Assembly (NCBI RefSeq): GCF_003438495.1
Contig: NZ_QSSH01000008.1
Span: 41,566 to 80,377, forward strand
DNA from: Collinsella sp. TF05-9AC
GTDB lineage: Bacteria; Actinomycetota; Coriobacteriia; Coriobacteriales; Coriobacteriaceae
Length of the DNA stretch: 38,812 nucleotides
Direction: 5' to 3'
How positions within the stretch are numbered: the first letter of the stretch is position 1; the number at the start of each line of letters is the position of its first letter. Under the pieces are notes generated by a model. The model was not told the DNA's origin, made no database searches, and was given only the letters and a program-made list of their open reading frames with translations. This document shows, piece by piece, positions 7,653 through 16,738 of the stretch. Position numbers and translations under genes: made by a program.

Positions 7653-8282
7653 TTACCCTCGCAGGTAGGCGATGGCGATTTGGGTGCGGTTGCGCAGGCC
7701 CATTTTGGCCAGGATCGAGCTGATGTGGTTTCGCACCGTGCCTTCGCCCATATAGGCGGTGGCGGCAATCTCCTTGTTGTCGAGGCCGCGGGCAATGAGC
7801 TCGGCGACCTCGAACTCGCGGTCGGTCAGGGCCGCAAAGGCTGCGGGGCGGCGGGGCGTGCCGGCCTCGGCGCCCGTCCCATCAAAATCGACATCCTCGA
7901 TTGCCTTGCCCTCCAGCACGCGCTTGCCATCCATGACCTGCGCCAGCGCTGGCGGAATGGCGGCGACATCGGTCTTGATCAGATAGCCGCGGGCGCCCAG
8001 CTTGAGCGCCGACACAATGTACTCGTCATCAGAAAACGTGGTCAGGAACACCACGCGTGCTGCGGGGTCGCGCTCAAGGATCTCGCGTGCCGCCGAAAGT
8101 CCGTCGCGCCCCGGCATCTGAATGTCGAGCAGTGCGATATCGGGCGCGTGCTCAGCGTAGAGCGCCACCGCGTCGTTGCCGTTGGCGCCGGTACCCACCA
8201 CCTCGATCTGCGGCTGGGCACCCAGGATGATCTTGAGCGAATCGACCACCAGGCGGTCGTCGTCGACAACGATGAGCCTCAT
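7653..8282 (-). CDS. NarL/FixJ-family response regulator
   Basis: This 209-residue DNA-binding response regulator has an N-terminal receiver domain with acidic pocket D7-D8-D9, phosphoacceptor D53 in LLDIQMPG, the switch threonine in FLTTF and a conserved Lys in YLIKTD. It ends in a LuxR-type helix-turn-helix (LTDREFEVAELIARGLDNKEIA, TVRNHISSILAKMG). Its ATG overlaps the stop of the upstream kinase gene in an ATGA arrangement, with GGAGATGAGG as ribosome binding site, so the two are translationally coupled. The likely target is the divergent ABC exporter operon starting at 9635. That is inferred from the neighbourhood and from family members that control drug or lipid exporters. The stimulus is unknown. 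Confidence 0.93.
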   Translation of the reverse strand: MRLIVVDDDRLVVDSLKIILGAQPQIEVVGTGANGNDAVALYAEHAPDIALLDIQMPGRDGLSAAREILERDPAARVVFLTTFSDDEYIVSALKLGARGYLIKTDVAAIPPALAQVMDGKRVLEGKAIEDVDFDGTGAEAGTPRRPAAFAALTDREFEVAELIARGLDNKEIAATAYMGEGTVRNHISSILAKMGLRNRTQIAIAYLRG

Positions 8283-9424
8283 CGGTCCTCATCTCCTTGC
8301 GGTTTGGGAACGGTGGCAAACACGCGCCAGCCGCCGGCGCCGACACGCGGGCCGGCGGTGAAGGTGCCGCCAAGCGCCTCGACGCGCTCGCGCATGGAGG
8401 CGAGCCCCATGCCTTCTGCGACGTTGCTGCTGCTCGCCGGGGTCGCGTCCGCGCCATCGTCGGTAACGATGAGCTGGTAAAACGACGGATGCTCCATGCA
8501 CCGTACGGTAATGGTTTTGGCATGGGCGTGGCGCATGGCGTTGGAAAGCGCCTCGCGCAGGACCGCCGCAAAGCAGTTGGCGACATTTGCGGGCGCATGC
8601 TCGGCCAAAGCTTCAAGCTCAACCTGCGGGCCGCCGTCCGAGCGTGCGCCTTCAACGATGCAATCGAGCTGTACGGAGAGGTCGACGGCGTTGTCGTTGA
8701 GGGCGTGGACGCTGGCGCGTACGAGCTGGAGCGCCTCGTCAACCGTGCGTTTGACGTCGGCAAAGTCGGCGGCAATCCTGGGCTCGTTGGCGTGGACCAC
8801 GCGCAGGGCCTCGGTCTGCAACGAAGCACGCGTGAGCTGGTGGCCGACGTTGTCGTGAATTTCGCGCGCGATGCGGGCGCGCTCGGCCAGGGTCGCAAGT
8901 TCGACCTCATAGTCCTGGCGATCGGCGAGGTCGCGGTTGCGCGCTTCGAGCGCGAGGGCTCGTTCCTGCAGTTCGTCGCGGGTACGGCGCATGCGCTGCT
9001 GCTCGCGTTCCAACTGGGCGGTGCGTAGCGATAGCAAGGTGGCGGCAACCGAAAGGATGGCGGTCAGCAGGAGCGTTCGGGCGGTAAGCGCGTCGGTGCG
9101 AAGGTCCGCGATGAGCGCAAAGGCAAAGACGGAGCCAATGCCCAGCGCGACCCAGGCGTGCTCACGGCGCACGCGCCGCGCGATGTCATAGAAGGCGAGA
9201 GGCGCAAGCGGCACAAACGGCGGTACGAAAACTGCCGCGATGATGTAAACGTAGCTCGCGGTCTCGCTCGCACGGCGGGCGCGGTTTCCCTGTGCGACCT
9301 CGGCCAGCGAGGTGGCAATAACGCCAAGGCAAAACGCCGCGACCAGGCGAGCGTCCACAGCAAGACCCACGGCGGCCGCAATACAGCACGCCAGCACGAT
9401 CGATTTGTCGAAAAGCCTGTTCAT
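8279..9424 (-). CDS. NarL/DesK-type sensor histidine kinase
   Basis: This 381-residue membrane sensor has about five hydrophobic segments in residues 8-135, a coiled-coil stretch (about 136-180) and a HisKA_3 dimerisation domain with phosphoacceptor H190 in ARIAREIHDNVGHQL. An HATPase_c domain follows (N box REALSNAMRHA, G1 box VTDDG, G2 box EGMGLASMRERV). It should phosphorylate the regulator encoded immediately downstream. The frame is open further upstream, but the ATG at 9424 (MNRLFDKSIV) directly precedes the first membrane helix. No Shine-Dalgarno is present; a TACAAT box lies only 6 bp before this ATG on the minus strand, which would suit a leaderless mRNA. There is no large extracellular domain, as in intramembrane-sensing kinases of exporter modules. 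Confidence 0.9.
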   Translation of the reverse strand: MNRLFDKSIVLACCIAAAVGLAVDARLVAAFCLGVIATSLAEVAQGNRARRASETASYVYIIAAVFVPPFVPLAPLAFYDIARRVRREHAWVALGIGSVFAFALIADLRTDALTARTLLLTAILSVAATLLSLRTAQLEREQQRMRRTRDELQERALALEARNRDLADRQDYEVELATLAERARIAREIHDNVGHQLTRASLQTEALRVVHANEPRIAADFADVKRTVDEALQLVRASVHALNDNAVDLSVQLDCIVEGARSDGGPQVELEALAEHAPANVANCFAAVLREALSNAMRHAHAKTITVRCMEHPSFYQLIVTDDGADATPASSSNVAEGMGLASMRERVEALGGTFTAGPRVGAGGWRVFATVPKPQGDEDR

Positions 9425-9430
9425 ACGGGT

Positions 9431-9436
9431 ATTGTA
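9431..9436 (-). promoter_or_regulatory. Possible -10 box of the kinase-regulator operon
   Basis: The minus strand reads TACAAT six bases upstream of the kinase ATG at 9424, which would place transcription start at or near the start codon. No good -35 box was found at standard spacing. Confidence 0.3.
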
Positions 9437-9634
9437 CGCGAAGCCGCGCGTGGTGGAGGGGCTGCCTGCGCAACCGTGACATTCCTCCCGTGCGGCAAAG
9501 CGGCGTCGATCGCTCGCGCGAGCGGGGGTTTCGCCTCCGCCCCCTCGCACTCGTGACAAAGCTCACTGGCGCGCGTCGGCGGCTCCTGCGATGATGCAAT
9601 CGTACCGGGCCGCAATCAACGGAAGGGCCACCTC

Positions 9635-10573
9635 ATGACAGACATCATTCACGTCGAAAACCTCGTCAAGCGCTACGACGATCTTATCGCGCTCGACCAC
9701 TTTAACCTGAGCATCGCCCCCGGCGAGATCTTTGGCCTGCTGGGCCCCAACGGCTCGGGCAAGACCACGTCCATCAACTGTATTCTGCAGCTGCTCGCCT
9801 ACGACAAGGGCACCATCGAGCTGTTCGGCGAGCCCATGACGCCCGCCCGCTACGACCTCAAGCGCCGCATCGGCGTGGTGCCGCAACAGGTGGCGGTGTT
9901 CGACGAGCTCACCGTGCGCGAGAACATCGACTATTTCTGCAGTCTCTACGTCAACGACCGCAAACGCCGCCGCGCGCTGGTGGACGAGGCGATTGACTTT
10001 GTCGGCCTGGGCGACTTTACCAAGTTTCGCCCCGGCAAGCTCTCGGGCGGCCTGGCGCGTCGTCTCAACATTGCCTGCGGCATCGCGCACAAGCCCGAGC
10101 TCATCTTTTTTGACGAACCCACGGTGGCGGTCGACCCGCAAAGCCGCAACGCCATCCTGGAGGGCATCTGCCGCCTGCGCGACGAGGGCGCCACGGTGGT
10201 GTATACCAGCCATTACATGGAGGAAGTCGAGCAGATCTGCAGCCGCATCATGATCATGGACGGTGGGCGCGTGCTGGCGCAGGGCACTAACGACGAGCTC
10301 AAGCGCATGATTCAGATGGGCGAGAAGATTGTAATCGAGGTCGGCGAGGTTCCGAGTGCGGCGCTCGGTGCCGTCGCAAGCCTGCCGCACGTTCTGGACC
10401 TTTCGGCAACGGCGGGACAGCTCACGTTTTCGTGCGAAGCGAGCCCGCACAACCTGACGGACATTCTCGATGCGCTGCGCTCGCATGACGTGCCGCTCGG
10501 CCGCATCTATTCCGAACCGCCGACCCTCAACGACGTGTTCCTCGAGATCACCGGCCGCGAGCTGCGCGACTAG
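9635..10573 (+). CDS. ABC transporter ATP-binding protein (ABC-2 exporter)
   Basis: This 312-residue ATPase of the DrrA/CcmA-like exporter type has Walker A GPNGSGKTTS, a Q-loop in VVPQQVAVFDEL, the signature LSGGLARRLNIACG, Walker B LIFFDEP and the D-loop/H-loop (VVYTSHYMEEVEQIC). The C-terminal ~90 residues form the accessory domain seen in this class. It would energise the two membrane proteins encoded directly downstream (10583 and 11757). The start ATG at 9635 follows GGAAGGG. It is divergent from the kinase gene, with a 210-bp intergenic region that probably holds the regulator's binding site. The substrate (antibiotic, lipid or peptide) cannot be read from the sequence. Confidence 0.93.
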   Translation: MTDIIHVENLVKRYDDLIALDHFNLSIAPGEIFGLLGPNGSGKTTSINCILQLLAYDKGTIELFGEPMTPARYDLKRRIGVVPQQVAVFDELTVRENIDYFCSLYVNDRKRRRALVDEAIDFVGLGDFTKFRPGKLSGGLARRLNIACGIAHKPELIFFDEPTVAVDPQSRNAILEGICRLRDEGATVVYTSHYMEEVEQICSRIMIMDGGRVLAQGTNDELKRMIQMGEKIVIEVGEVPSAALGAVASLPHVLDLSATAGQLTFSCEASPHNLTDILDALRSHDVPLGRIYSEPPTLNDVFLEITGRELRD

Positions 10574-10582
10574 GGGGCGGCC

Positions 10583-11770
10583 ATGTTCAACACCATCATC
10601 ACCACGGTCAAGACGCTGCTGCGCCGGCCGAGCACGTGGGTCTGGGGCGCTCTCTTTCCTATCGCGCTTTCCACGATGTTCATGTTTATGTTTGCGAACC
10701 TCAGCTCCGACGGCACGGTCGACCCGGTGCCGGTTGCCGTCGTGGCGGACGAGGCCTGGGATGCCTCGACCTTTAAGGATGTGGCAGCTTCGCTTGCCAA
10801 GGCAGGCGACGACCAGCTGCTCGATGTGAGCGAGTACGAAGACTTGGCTGTCGCGCGCAAAGCGCTCAAGGCCGGCGAGGTCGCGGGCATCTATACGGTT
10901 GATGCCGCGGGCACGCCCAGGCTCACGCTGCTGTCGAGTTACGACAGCTCGCGCGCCTCGTCGGTGCTCACCGACCGCAGCATCCTTGAAACGGTGGCAA
11001 GCTCGTATACGCAAAATGCCGAGCTCATGGCCCAGATTGCTCAAGATGACCCGGCGGCGCTCGCCGACCCGGAGGCGGTTGCGCGCGCTCTGTCACTCGA
11101 GGGCGGAACCCGCCGCGTGAGCCTGACTCGTGCCACGCCCGATGGCACGGTTATCTACTACTACGCGCTCTTTGGCCTGGTCGCGATGATGTCTGCCGAG
11201 TTTGCCGCCTTGAGCGTCGTCGATTTGCAGCCTAATCTGTCGGGCCTTGGCGCGCGCCGCTGCGTGGGCGGTCTTTCCAAGACGGCATCGCTGGCCGGTA
11301 TCTTTGTGGGCTCGTGGCTGGTTTCCTTTGTCTCGATGACGATCGCGATCGGCTACGTGCGACTGGTCGTGGGCGTCGACTTTGGCGGTCGTGAAGGGCT
11401 GTGTCTGGTGGGCGGCGCCGCTTCCGCGCTAGCCGCCACGGGCTTGGGGCTCTTTGTGGGCACGCTTCCCGTTAAAGGCGGCAAGGCGTCCAAGTCGGGC
11501 ATCCTCACGGGCTTTGCCACCACGTGCGCCCTGTTCGCCGGCCTCTACGGCGAGCCGGCGATGGCGCTTGCCGGCGACGTCGCCCGCGCCTGCCCGGCCG
11601 AGTGCTGGCTCAATCCCGTCAAGCTTATCTGCGACATGTTCAACCGCCTGTATTTCTTTGAGGACCTGGGCCCCTTTGCCGTTCGCGCCGGCGCGCTGGT
11701 CCTTATGGCGCTGCTGTTCGTTGTCGCCGACACGCTGATCTTTGGAAGGAGCCGCTATGAGCACCTTTAA
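10583..11770 (+). CDS. ABC-2 family permease, first subunit
   Basis: This 395-residue membrane protein has an N-terminal helix (WVWGALFPIALSTMFMFMFA), an extracytoplasmic domain of about 170 residues and a C-terminal membrane part with about five helices (IYYYALFGLVAMMSAEFAAL, LVSFVSMTIAIGYVRLVVG and others). This is the YhgE/ABC-2 layout. It starts nine bases after the ATPase stop with GGGGG as ribosome binding site. Its 3' end overlaps the next permease gene by 14 bp. It presumably pairs with the second permease as a heterodimeric channel. Substrate unknown. Confidence 0.88.
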   Translation: MFNTIITTVKTLLRRPSTWVWGALFPIALSTMFMFMFANLSSDGTVDPVPVAVVADEAWDASTFKDVAASLAKAGDDQLLDVSEYEDLAVARKALKAGEVAGIYTVDAAGTPRLTLLSSYDSSRASSVLTDRSILETVASSYTQNAELMAQIAQDDPAALADPEAVARALSLEGGTRRVSLTRATPDGTVIYYYALFGLVAMMSAEFAALSVVDLQPNLSGLGARRCVGGLSKTASLAGIFVGSWLVSFVSMTIAIGYVRLVVGVDFGGREGLCLVGGAASALAATGLGLFVGTLPVKGGKASKSGILTGFATTCALFAGLYGEPAMALAGDVARACPAECWLNPVKLICDMFNRLYFFEDLGPFAVRAGALVLMALLFVVADTLIFGRSRYEHL

Positions 11771-12962
11771 GACCGCGCTTCGCATGGCGCTGGCGCACCC
11801 GTTCTACCTGCTCATCTACACGGTGTTCATCTCGCTCATGGGCGTATTCATCGCGGCCTCGGTGAGCTGGAACTCGTCGCAGCTTACCGAGTACAAGCCC
11901 TACGACGCCAACGTGATCGTGGTCGACCGCGACAATAGCGACCTTTCGCGGGCGCTCACCAAGCACCTGGGCTCACGCTTTGAGCTGGTCACGGGCGTTG
12001 GCGACGATACGTACGATCTTGCGGACGCGCTTTCTAAGAGCAACAGCGCCAAGGGTAGCGCCGACTGCGTGTTCTTTATCCCGGAGGGGTTTGAGGACGA
12101 TCTCGTTGCAGCCGCCCGCGCGGGGGAGTCCCTGCCCAAGCTCGATGTGACCTACGGTGCCGGCACCATGGCGGCGGCGCTTTCGTCTGCCGAGGCCTCG
12201 CGCTGGATCTCGCTCGCGGGCGCTGCGGCGGCGCTTGAGCCCACTGCCTCTGACGGCGACGTGGCCAAGGCCGCCGAGTACGCCGCCGCCAAACGCGCCG
12301 AGGTCCAGATCGAGCAGGTCAAGGTCGACTCGACCGCCGCCGCGACGCTCGAGTCGTACTTCAACTTTGGCGCGTACGCGATTATCTCGTCGGTCATCGT
12401 GTCGGTGGGTCTGGTGTTCTCGGGCATGAACAAGCCCGAGCGCGTTCGCCGCATGGACGCCGGCCCGGTCTCCGAGCGCCAGCGCTCGCTTGCCGTGTTT
12501 GCGGCCGCCGCCGTGCTCACCGTCTGTATTTGGTTTGTGTCGAGCATGATGGGCGTTGTGGGCTTTGCCAGCGAGGTCGCCGAGGTTGGCGTGGGCCGCG
12601 TGTGCCTGGCGCTGGCGGCGACGTTTGCCTTGGCGTGCACGCCCCTGGCCGTTGGCTTTACGCTGTCGAGCCTGGGTGCGCGCGAGGAGTTGCTCAACGG
12701 TGTGGGTAACCTGCTCGGTATGCTCATGACGTTTTTGGGCGGTGCCTGGATGCCACTGTCGCTCATGGGGTCGGCCGTGCAGACCGTGGCGCACTTTGTG
12801 CCGACGTATTGGGTGAACGATGCGATCGGCAAGGCGCTTGCGTCGGACCTGACGTCTGCCGTGCTGGGCGACATTGCCTGCGACCTGGGCGTCACCGTGC
12901 TCTTCGCCGCCGCCATCGCCGCCGTAGGCCTAGCCCTCACGCACACCAAATCCCACGCCTAG
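11757..12962 (+). CDS. ABC-2 family permease, second subunit
   Basis: This 401-residue protein has the same layout as its neighbour: an N-terminal helix (FYLLIYTVFISLMGVFIAASV), an outer domain of about 180 residues containing an Ala-rich helical stretch, and four to five C-terminal membrane helices ending in TVLFAAAIAAVGLALTHTKSHA. The ATG at 11757 is preferred over the in-frame ATG at 11742 because GGAAGGAG lies 5 bp upstream. The gene overlaps the end of the first permease, so the two are translationally coupled. The operon ends here; REP-like palindromes follow 20 bp later. Confidence 0.88.
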   Translation: MSTFKTALRMALAHPFYLLIYTVFISLMGVFIAASVSWNSSQLTEYKPYDANVIVVDRDNSDLSRALTKHLGSRFELVTGVGDDTYDLADALSKSNSAKGSADCVFFIPEGFEDDLVAAARAGESLPKLDVTYGAGTMAAALSSAEASRWISLAGAAAALEPTASDGDVAKAAEYAAAKRAEVQIEQVKVDSTAAATLESYFNFGAYAIISSVIVSVGLVFSGMNKPERVRRMDAGPVSERQRSLAVFAAAAVLTVCIWFVSSMMGVVGFASEVAEVGVGRVCLALAATFALACTPLAVGFTLSSLGAREELLNGVGNLLGMLMTFLGGAWMPLSLMGSAVQTVAHFVPTYWVNDAIGKALASDLTSAVLGDIACDLGVTVLFAAAIAAVGLALTHTKSHA

Positions 12963-12981
12963 CCACCTAGCCATCGGGTAC

Positions 12982-13138
12982 TCATTGGGGACAGACTTAA
13001 ACGACCAAGAGTAGTCATTGGGGACAGACTTAAACGACTAGTCATTGGGACAGTCTTTGCCGATCTACCGCTTCGCCGGCTGGGTTGGCAAGGACTGTCC
13101 CCATTTGCCGGCAGGAAAGGAACGTCCCTAACTGCCGG
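12982..13138. repeat. Cluster of REP-like GGGGAC palindromes
   Basis: The block GGGGACAGACTTAAACGAC occurs twice as a direct repeat (within 12982-13005 and 13015-13038). A hairpin follows with arms GGGACAGTCTTTGCC (13047-13061) and GGCAAGGACTGTCCCC (13087-13102), then a third palindrome with CCGGCAG (13108-13114) and CTGCCGG (13132-13138) enclosing AACGTCCCTAA. Related units lie at 16626-16654, 25045-25076 and 28881-28926. This layout fits REP/RAYT-type extragenic repeats; no transposase is in the window. Confidence 0.65.
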
Positions 13139-13191
13139 GTGACTAGTTTGAAATAAATGCCATATGTCGCGCAAAAATAGTTCGCCTGGGT

Positions 13192-13197
13192 TTACTA
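13192..13197 (+). promoter_or_regulatory. Possible -10 box upstream of the MacB-like ATPase
   Basis: TACTAT sits 30 bp upstream of the start at 13228 in an AT-richer stretch (13141-13200) that contrasts with the REP cluster before it. No convincing -35 box is present at 16-18 bp spacing. Confidence 0.3.
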
Positions 13198-13227
13198 TAG
13201 CCCTAGAAAAGTAGCAGAAGGCTAACA

Positions 13228-13953
13228 ATGGGGGATAGTATGGCGACGAAGCAAGCCTACGTCCAGGTTAAGGACCTCAAAAAACACTACGGCGACGGCG
13301 ATGCGCGCCTGACGGTACTCGATGGCATCGACGCGTCCATCAACCGCGGCGAGATCTGCGTCATGCTGGGTCCCTCGGGCTCGGGCAAGTCGACCTTTCT
13401 CAACCTGATCGGCGGCCTGGAGGATGCCGACGCCGGCTCTATTCTGGTGGACGGCTGCGACCTCACCACGCTCAACGCCGCCGACCTGGGTGAGTATCGC
13501 CGCCGTGAGCTGGGCTTTGTCTTCCAGTTCTACAACCTGGTGCCCGATCTCACCATCAAGGAAAACATCGAGGTCACGGCGCACCTGTCCAAAAACCCGC
13601 TCAACATTGACGAGCTGCTGCGCTCGCTGGGCCTCTATGAACATCGCAACAAGTTCCCGCGCCAGGTCTCGGGCGGCCAGCAGCAGCGTTGCGCCATCGG
13701 TCGCGCGCTCGTCAAAAACCCGGGCCTGCTGCTGTGCGACGAGCCCACGGGTGCGCTTGACTATAAGACGTCCAAGGAAATCTTGCAGCTCATGGAAGAT
13801 GTCAACCGCACCTACGGCTGCACCATCATCATTGTCACCCACAATGCCGCCATCGCCCGCATGGCCAATCGCGTGCTGCGCCTGCGCGACGGGCGCATCG
13901 TCGAGGACGAGCTCAACGAGTCGCCCGTTGCGGCTGCCGAGCTCGATTGGTAG
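13228..13953 (+). CDS. MacB/LolD-type ABC transporter ATP-binding protein
   Basis: This 241-residue ATPase has Walker [10 protein letters not shown], a Q-loop ([19 protein letters not shown]), the signature [15 protein letters not shown], Walker [13 protein letters not shown] and H-loop IIIVTHN. The LVPDLT and EPTGALD wording is typical of ATPases that power FtsX/MacB permeases. These act by mechanotransmission and handle antimicrobial peptides, lipoproteins or cell-wall signals. The 888-residue permease gene starts 8 bp after its stop. Two starts are possible: ATG 13228 (AGAAGG 6 bp upstream) and ATG 13240 (GGGGGA 4 bp upstream). The first is used here. No two-component system adjoins this pair. 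Confidence 0.92.
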   Translation: MGDSMATKQAYVQVKDLKKHYGDGDARLTVLDGIDASINRGEICVMLGPSGSGKSTFLNLIGGLEDADAGSILVDGCDLTTLNAADLGEYRRRELGFVFQFYNLVPDLTIKENIEVTAHLSKNPLNIDELLRSLGLYEHRNKFPRQVSGGQQQRCAIGRALVKNPGLLLCDEPTGALDYKTSKEILQLMEDVNRTYGCTIIIVTHNAAIARMANRVLRLRDGRIVEDELNESPVAAAELDW

Positions 13954-13961
13954 GCGGCGCC

Positions 13962-16628
13962 ATGACACCTCTCGCAAAACGTCTCCCGCGCGAGCTGCGC
14001 CGCAATATCGGCAAGTACCTGGGCATCTTTTTGCTTATGTGCGGAAGCATCGCTCTCACCTCGGGCTTTTTGCTCGCAGCGCATTCCATCGGCTGCCTTA
14101 TCGACGACATGCGCGATGCGTACACGATTGAGGACGGCCGCGTGACCACCTCCTTCGAGGCTACCGACGACCAGCTCAAGGCCGCCGAGGATGCCGCCAG
14201 TGACGTCGGCGGCGTCACGCTCTATAAGAATTTCTCCATTGACGCCGTCATCAAAAAGACCGCCGGCGACGATGGCACCAAGCGCACGCTGCGCACCTAT
14301 GCGCACCGCACCAAGGTCGATATCGCGTCCTACTGTGAGGGCAAGGAGCCCAAGACGGACGATGAGGTGGCCATCGACCGTGTCTTTGCCACCAACAACG
14401 ACCTTGCCGTGGGCGATGAGGTTGAGCTCGAGGGCCGCACCTATACCATTTGCGGCATCATGACCCAGCCCGATAGCCAGGCGCTGTTCCTCAACAATTC
14501 GGACTTTACGGTGAACACCATCACGTACGGCGTGGCCGAGGTCACCGATGGCGGCTTTGCCGCGCTCGAGGATGCCGGTGGCGCACCCGCCTACACCTAC
14601 TCCTTCACCTTTACCGATCGCGACCTCCCCACCGCGGACCGCATTGACGCCGAGCAAGATATGGTCGAGGCGCTGACCGACGCCGATGCGCGCGTGGACG
14701 ATCTGATCGACGCCGATTCCAACCAGGGCATTGGCTATGCGCGCGACGACGTGGACGGCGACTCTATGATGTGGATGACGCTGCTCGACATCATCATCGT
14801 GATCATGGCGTTTGTCTTTGTGGTCCTTACCGACGCCACCATCGAGGAGGAGAGCGCCATCATCGGCACGTTGCTCGCCAGCGGCTATCGTCGACGCGAG
14901 ATCGTGCTGCACTACCTTGCGCTTCCCGCTATCGTGGGCGTGGTCGCGGCGCTTTTGGGCACTGCGCTCGGAGTTGTGTTCTTTACCGAGCCCATGCGCA
15001 GCCTCTATTACGGTTCGTACAGCCTGCCACCTTTCCAGGTGTACTGGAGCTGGGAGATCTTTGTGAAGTGTGCCGTGGTTCCCGCCGCCGCGCTCATTCT
15101 CATCACGCTGGTGGGCCTGCTTCGCAAGATGGGCAAGACGCCGCTGCAGTTTCTTCGCCACGAGGCGAGCGGCAAATCGGGCACCAAGCGCGGCTTGCAG
15201 CTGCCGGAGCGCATGGGTTTTGTTTCCCGCTTCCGCCTGCGTATCTTCCTGCGTAACCTGGGTAACTTCGCCACGCTCTTTGTGGGCATTGCGTTTGCCT
15301 CGCTGCTGATGCTCTTTGGCCTGGCGATCCTGCCCACGATGACGCACTATGCGGACAACCTCGAGACAAGCCTGGTCGCCGAACACCAGTACACGCTCAA
15401 GGCGCCGCTGGAGCTCGAGGGCACTGCCGAGGAGCGCGAGCAGTGGTCGGCACTCGAGCGCCTGCAGTCGGTGGACGGTGCGCTCCTCACCGCCGCCCAA
15501 GATGCCGATGACGAGCTTGACGACGTGGCCGATGCGGCGCAGACGGCAGCTGATGCCGTGACCGCATCTCCGTCTGCCGAGAGCCTGGCCGCAGTGCAGG
15601 ACGCGCTCGCCAAGGTCCAGGACAAGAAGGATGCGCTTTACGCGCGCCTTGACGATCTTGCCGATGCCCTCGGCTGCAACCGCGACGAGGCTATCGACCT
15701 GATCGACAAGGCCTCTAAGATCGACACTGACAACGACGACATTCACCCGGTTAACACGACCGATAACGGTGCAGACAAGATTGCGCAGACCGAGAAATAT
15801 GCCGTTTACCAGCTGCAATACGACCGCGGCGATGGTAATGGCGAGGAGACGATTTCCGTCTACGGCATCTCGCCCGATTCGCGCTATTGGAAAGACCTCA
15901 ACGTTGGCGATGGGCGCGTCGTCTTTGGCGGCGGCCTGCTCGACAAGTTTGGCTGGAGCGAGGGCCAGAAGGTCACGCTCATCGACAAGTACGAGGGGGA
16001 GCATTATTCCCTTGAGTACGCGGGCAAGGACTGTGCCTGGGGCTCCAAGTCGGACATGAATATCTATATGAGTATCGACGACTTTAACGAGCTGTTCGGC
16101 AACGACGCCGCCTACTTTAACGGCTATGTGAGCGACGAGAAGCTCGACCTCGATGCTCGTTACTTTGCCGGCGACACCACGCCCGACGACATGCGCGCCG
16201 TGGGCGACCAGTTCATCGGCATGATGAGCAAAATGATCGGCATGATGGTCGGGCTCGCGGTGTTTATCTTCCTGCTGTTTATGTACCTGCTGACCAAGGC
16301 GGTGATCGACCACAGCGCCCGTTCGATCAGCTACATGAAAGTCTTTGGCTATCGCGATAGAGAGATCTCGCATCTGTACATCCGCTCGATCACGCTGTGC
16401 GTGGCGGTGTCGCTCGTGCTGAGCCTGCCGGTGATCATCGGCTCGCTCACGGCCATCTTCCGCTCGATGCTGCTCGCCTACAACGGCAATATCGAGATCT
16501 ACGTGCCCGCTTGGTCTATGGCTGCATGCGTCGGCATTGGCTTTGCGACCTACCTGGTCGTGGCACTGCTGCACACGCGCTCCATCAAGCGCGTCAGCCT
16601 GGCCGAAGCCCTCAAGGTGCAGGAGTAG
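13962..16628 (+). CDS. FtsX-like ABC transporter permease, large
   Basis: This 888-residue membrane protein has an N-terminal helix (residues about 15-40) and a periplasmic-type MacB domain of about 220 residues. Three helices with an FtsX core follow (MMWMTLLDIIIVIMAFVFVVL, LPAIVGVVAALLGTALGVVFF and one more). After a second single helix comes a further extracytoplasmic region of about 280 residues that includes a heptad-like Asp/Ala-rich stretch, probably a coiled coil (nt about 15500-15720). A last three-helix FtsX core closes the protein. It works with the ATPase encoded upstream. The ATG at 13962 is chosen over a TTG at 13947 that would overlap the ATPase stop. The coiled-coil insert suggests a peptidoglycan- or partner-contacting role, which is inference. 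Confidence 0.9.
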   Translation: MTPLAKRLPRELRRNIGKYLGIFLLMCGSIALTSGFLLAAHSIGCLIDDMRDAYTIEDGRVTTSFEATDDQLKAAEDAASDVGGVTLYKNFSIDAVIKKTAGDDGTKRTLRTYAHRTKVDIASYCEGKEPKTDDEVAIDRVFATNNDLAVGDEVELEGRTYTICGIMTQPDSQALFLNNSDFTVNTITYGVAEVTDGGFAALEDAGGAPAYTYSFTFTDRDLPTADRIDAEQDMVEALTDADARVDDLIDADSNQGIGYARDDVDGDSMMWMTLLDIIIVIMAFVFVVLTDATIEEESAIIGTLLASGYRRREIVLHYLALPAIVGVVAALLGTALGVVFFTEPMRSLYYGSYSLPPFQVYWSWEIFVKCAVVPAAALILITLVGLLRKMGKTPLQFLRHEASGKSGTKRGLQLPERMGFVSRFRLRIFLRNLGNFATLFVGIAFASLLMLFGLAILPTMTHYADNLETSLVAEHQYTLKAPLELEGTAEEREQWSALERLQSVDGALLTAAQDADDELDDVADAAQTAADAVTASPSAESLAAVQDALAKVQDKKDALYARLDDLADALGCNRDEAIDLIDKASKIDTDNDDIHPVNTTDNGADKIAQTEKYAVYQLQYDRGDGNGEETISVYGISPDSRYWKDLNVGDGRVVFGGGLLDKFGWSEGQKVTLIDKYEGEHYSLEYAGKDCAWGSKSDMNIYMSIDDFNELFGNDAAYFNGYVSDEKLDLDARYFAGDTTPDDMRAVGDQFIGMMSKMIGMMVGLAVFIFLLFMYLLTKAVIDHSARSISYMKVFGYRDREISHLYIRSITLCVAVSLVLSLPVIIGSLTAIFRSMLLAYNGNIEIYVPAWSMAACVGIGFATYLVVALLHTRSIKRVSLAEALKVQE

Positions 16629-16654
16629 TCATTTAAGAACGTCCCCAATGACTA
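16626..16654. repeat. REP-like palindrome at the permease stop codon
   Basis: TAGTCATT (16626-16633) and AATGACTA (16647-16654) are perfectly complementary around TAAGAACGTCCCC. The left arm includes the stop codon of the permease gene. The same unit recurs after the gene ending at 25045. Confidence 0.6.
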
Positions 16655-16664
16655 GGTGCCGTAC

Positions 16665-16695
16665 TTGACTTTAACTCTGCTTTAACTGGTACCAT
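16665..16695 (+). promoter_or_regulatory. Promoter candidate for the DUF362 gene
   Basis: TTGACT (16665-16670) and TACCAT (16690-16695) are separated by 19 bp. The spacer is slightly long, but the -35 box is good and the region lies 44 bp before the start codon. Confidence 0.4.
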
Positions 16696-16738
16696 CCTCT
16701 TATGTCTGTAACGCCATATAGACCGAGGGGATAGATCT

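Noticed and set aside
12982..13138. CRISPR-like array because of the direct repeats
   Set aside because: The repeats are few, are palindromic with shared flanks, and have no regular unique spacers or cas genes.
13812..16574. A 920-codon minus-strand frame opposite the FtsX permease
   Set aside because: GC-rich antisense shadow; the plus strand encodes a clear ABC permease with membrane helices and a neighbouring ATPase.
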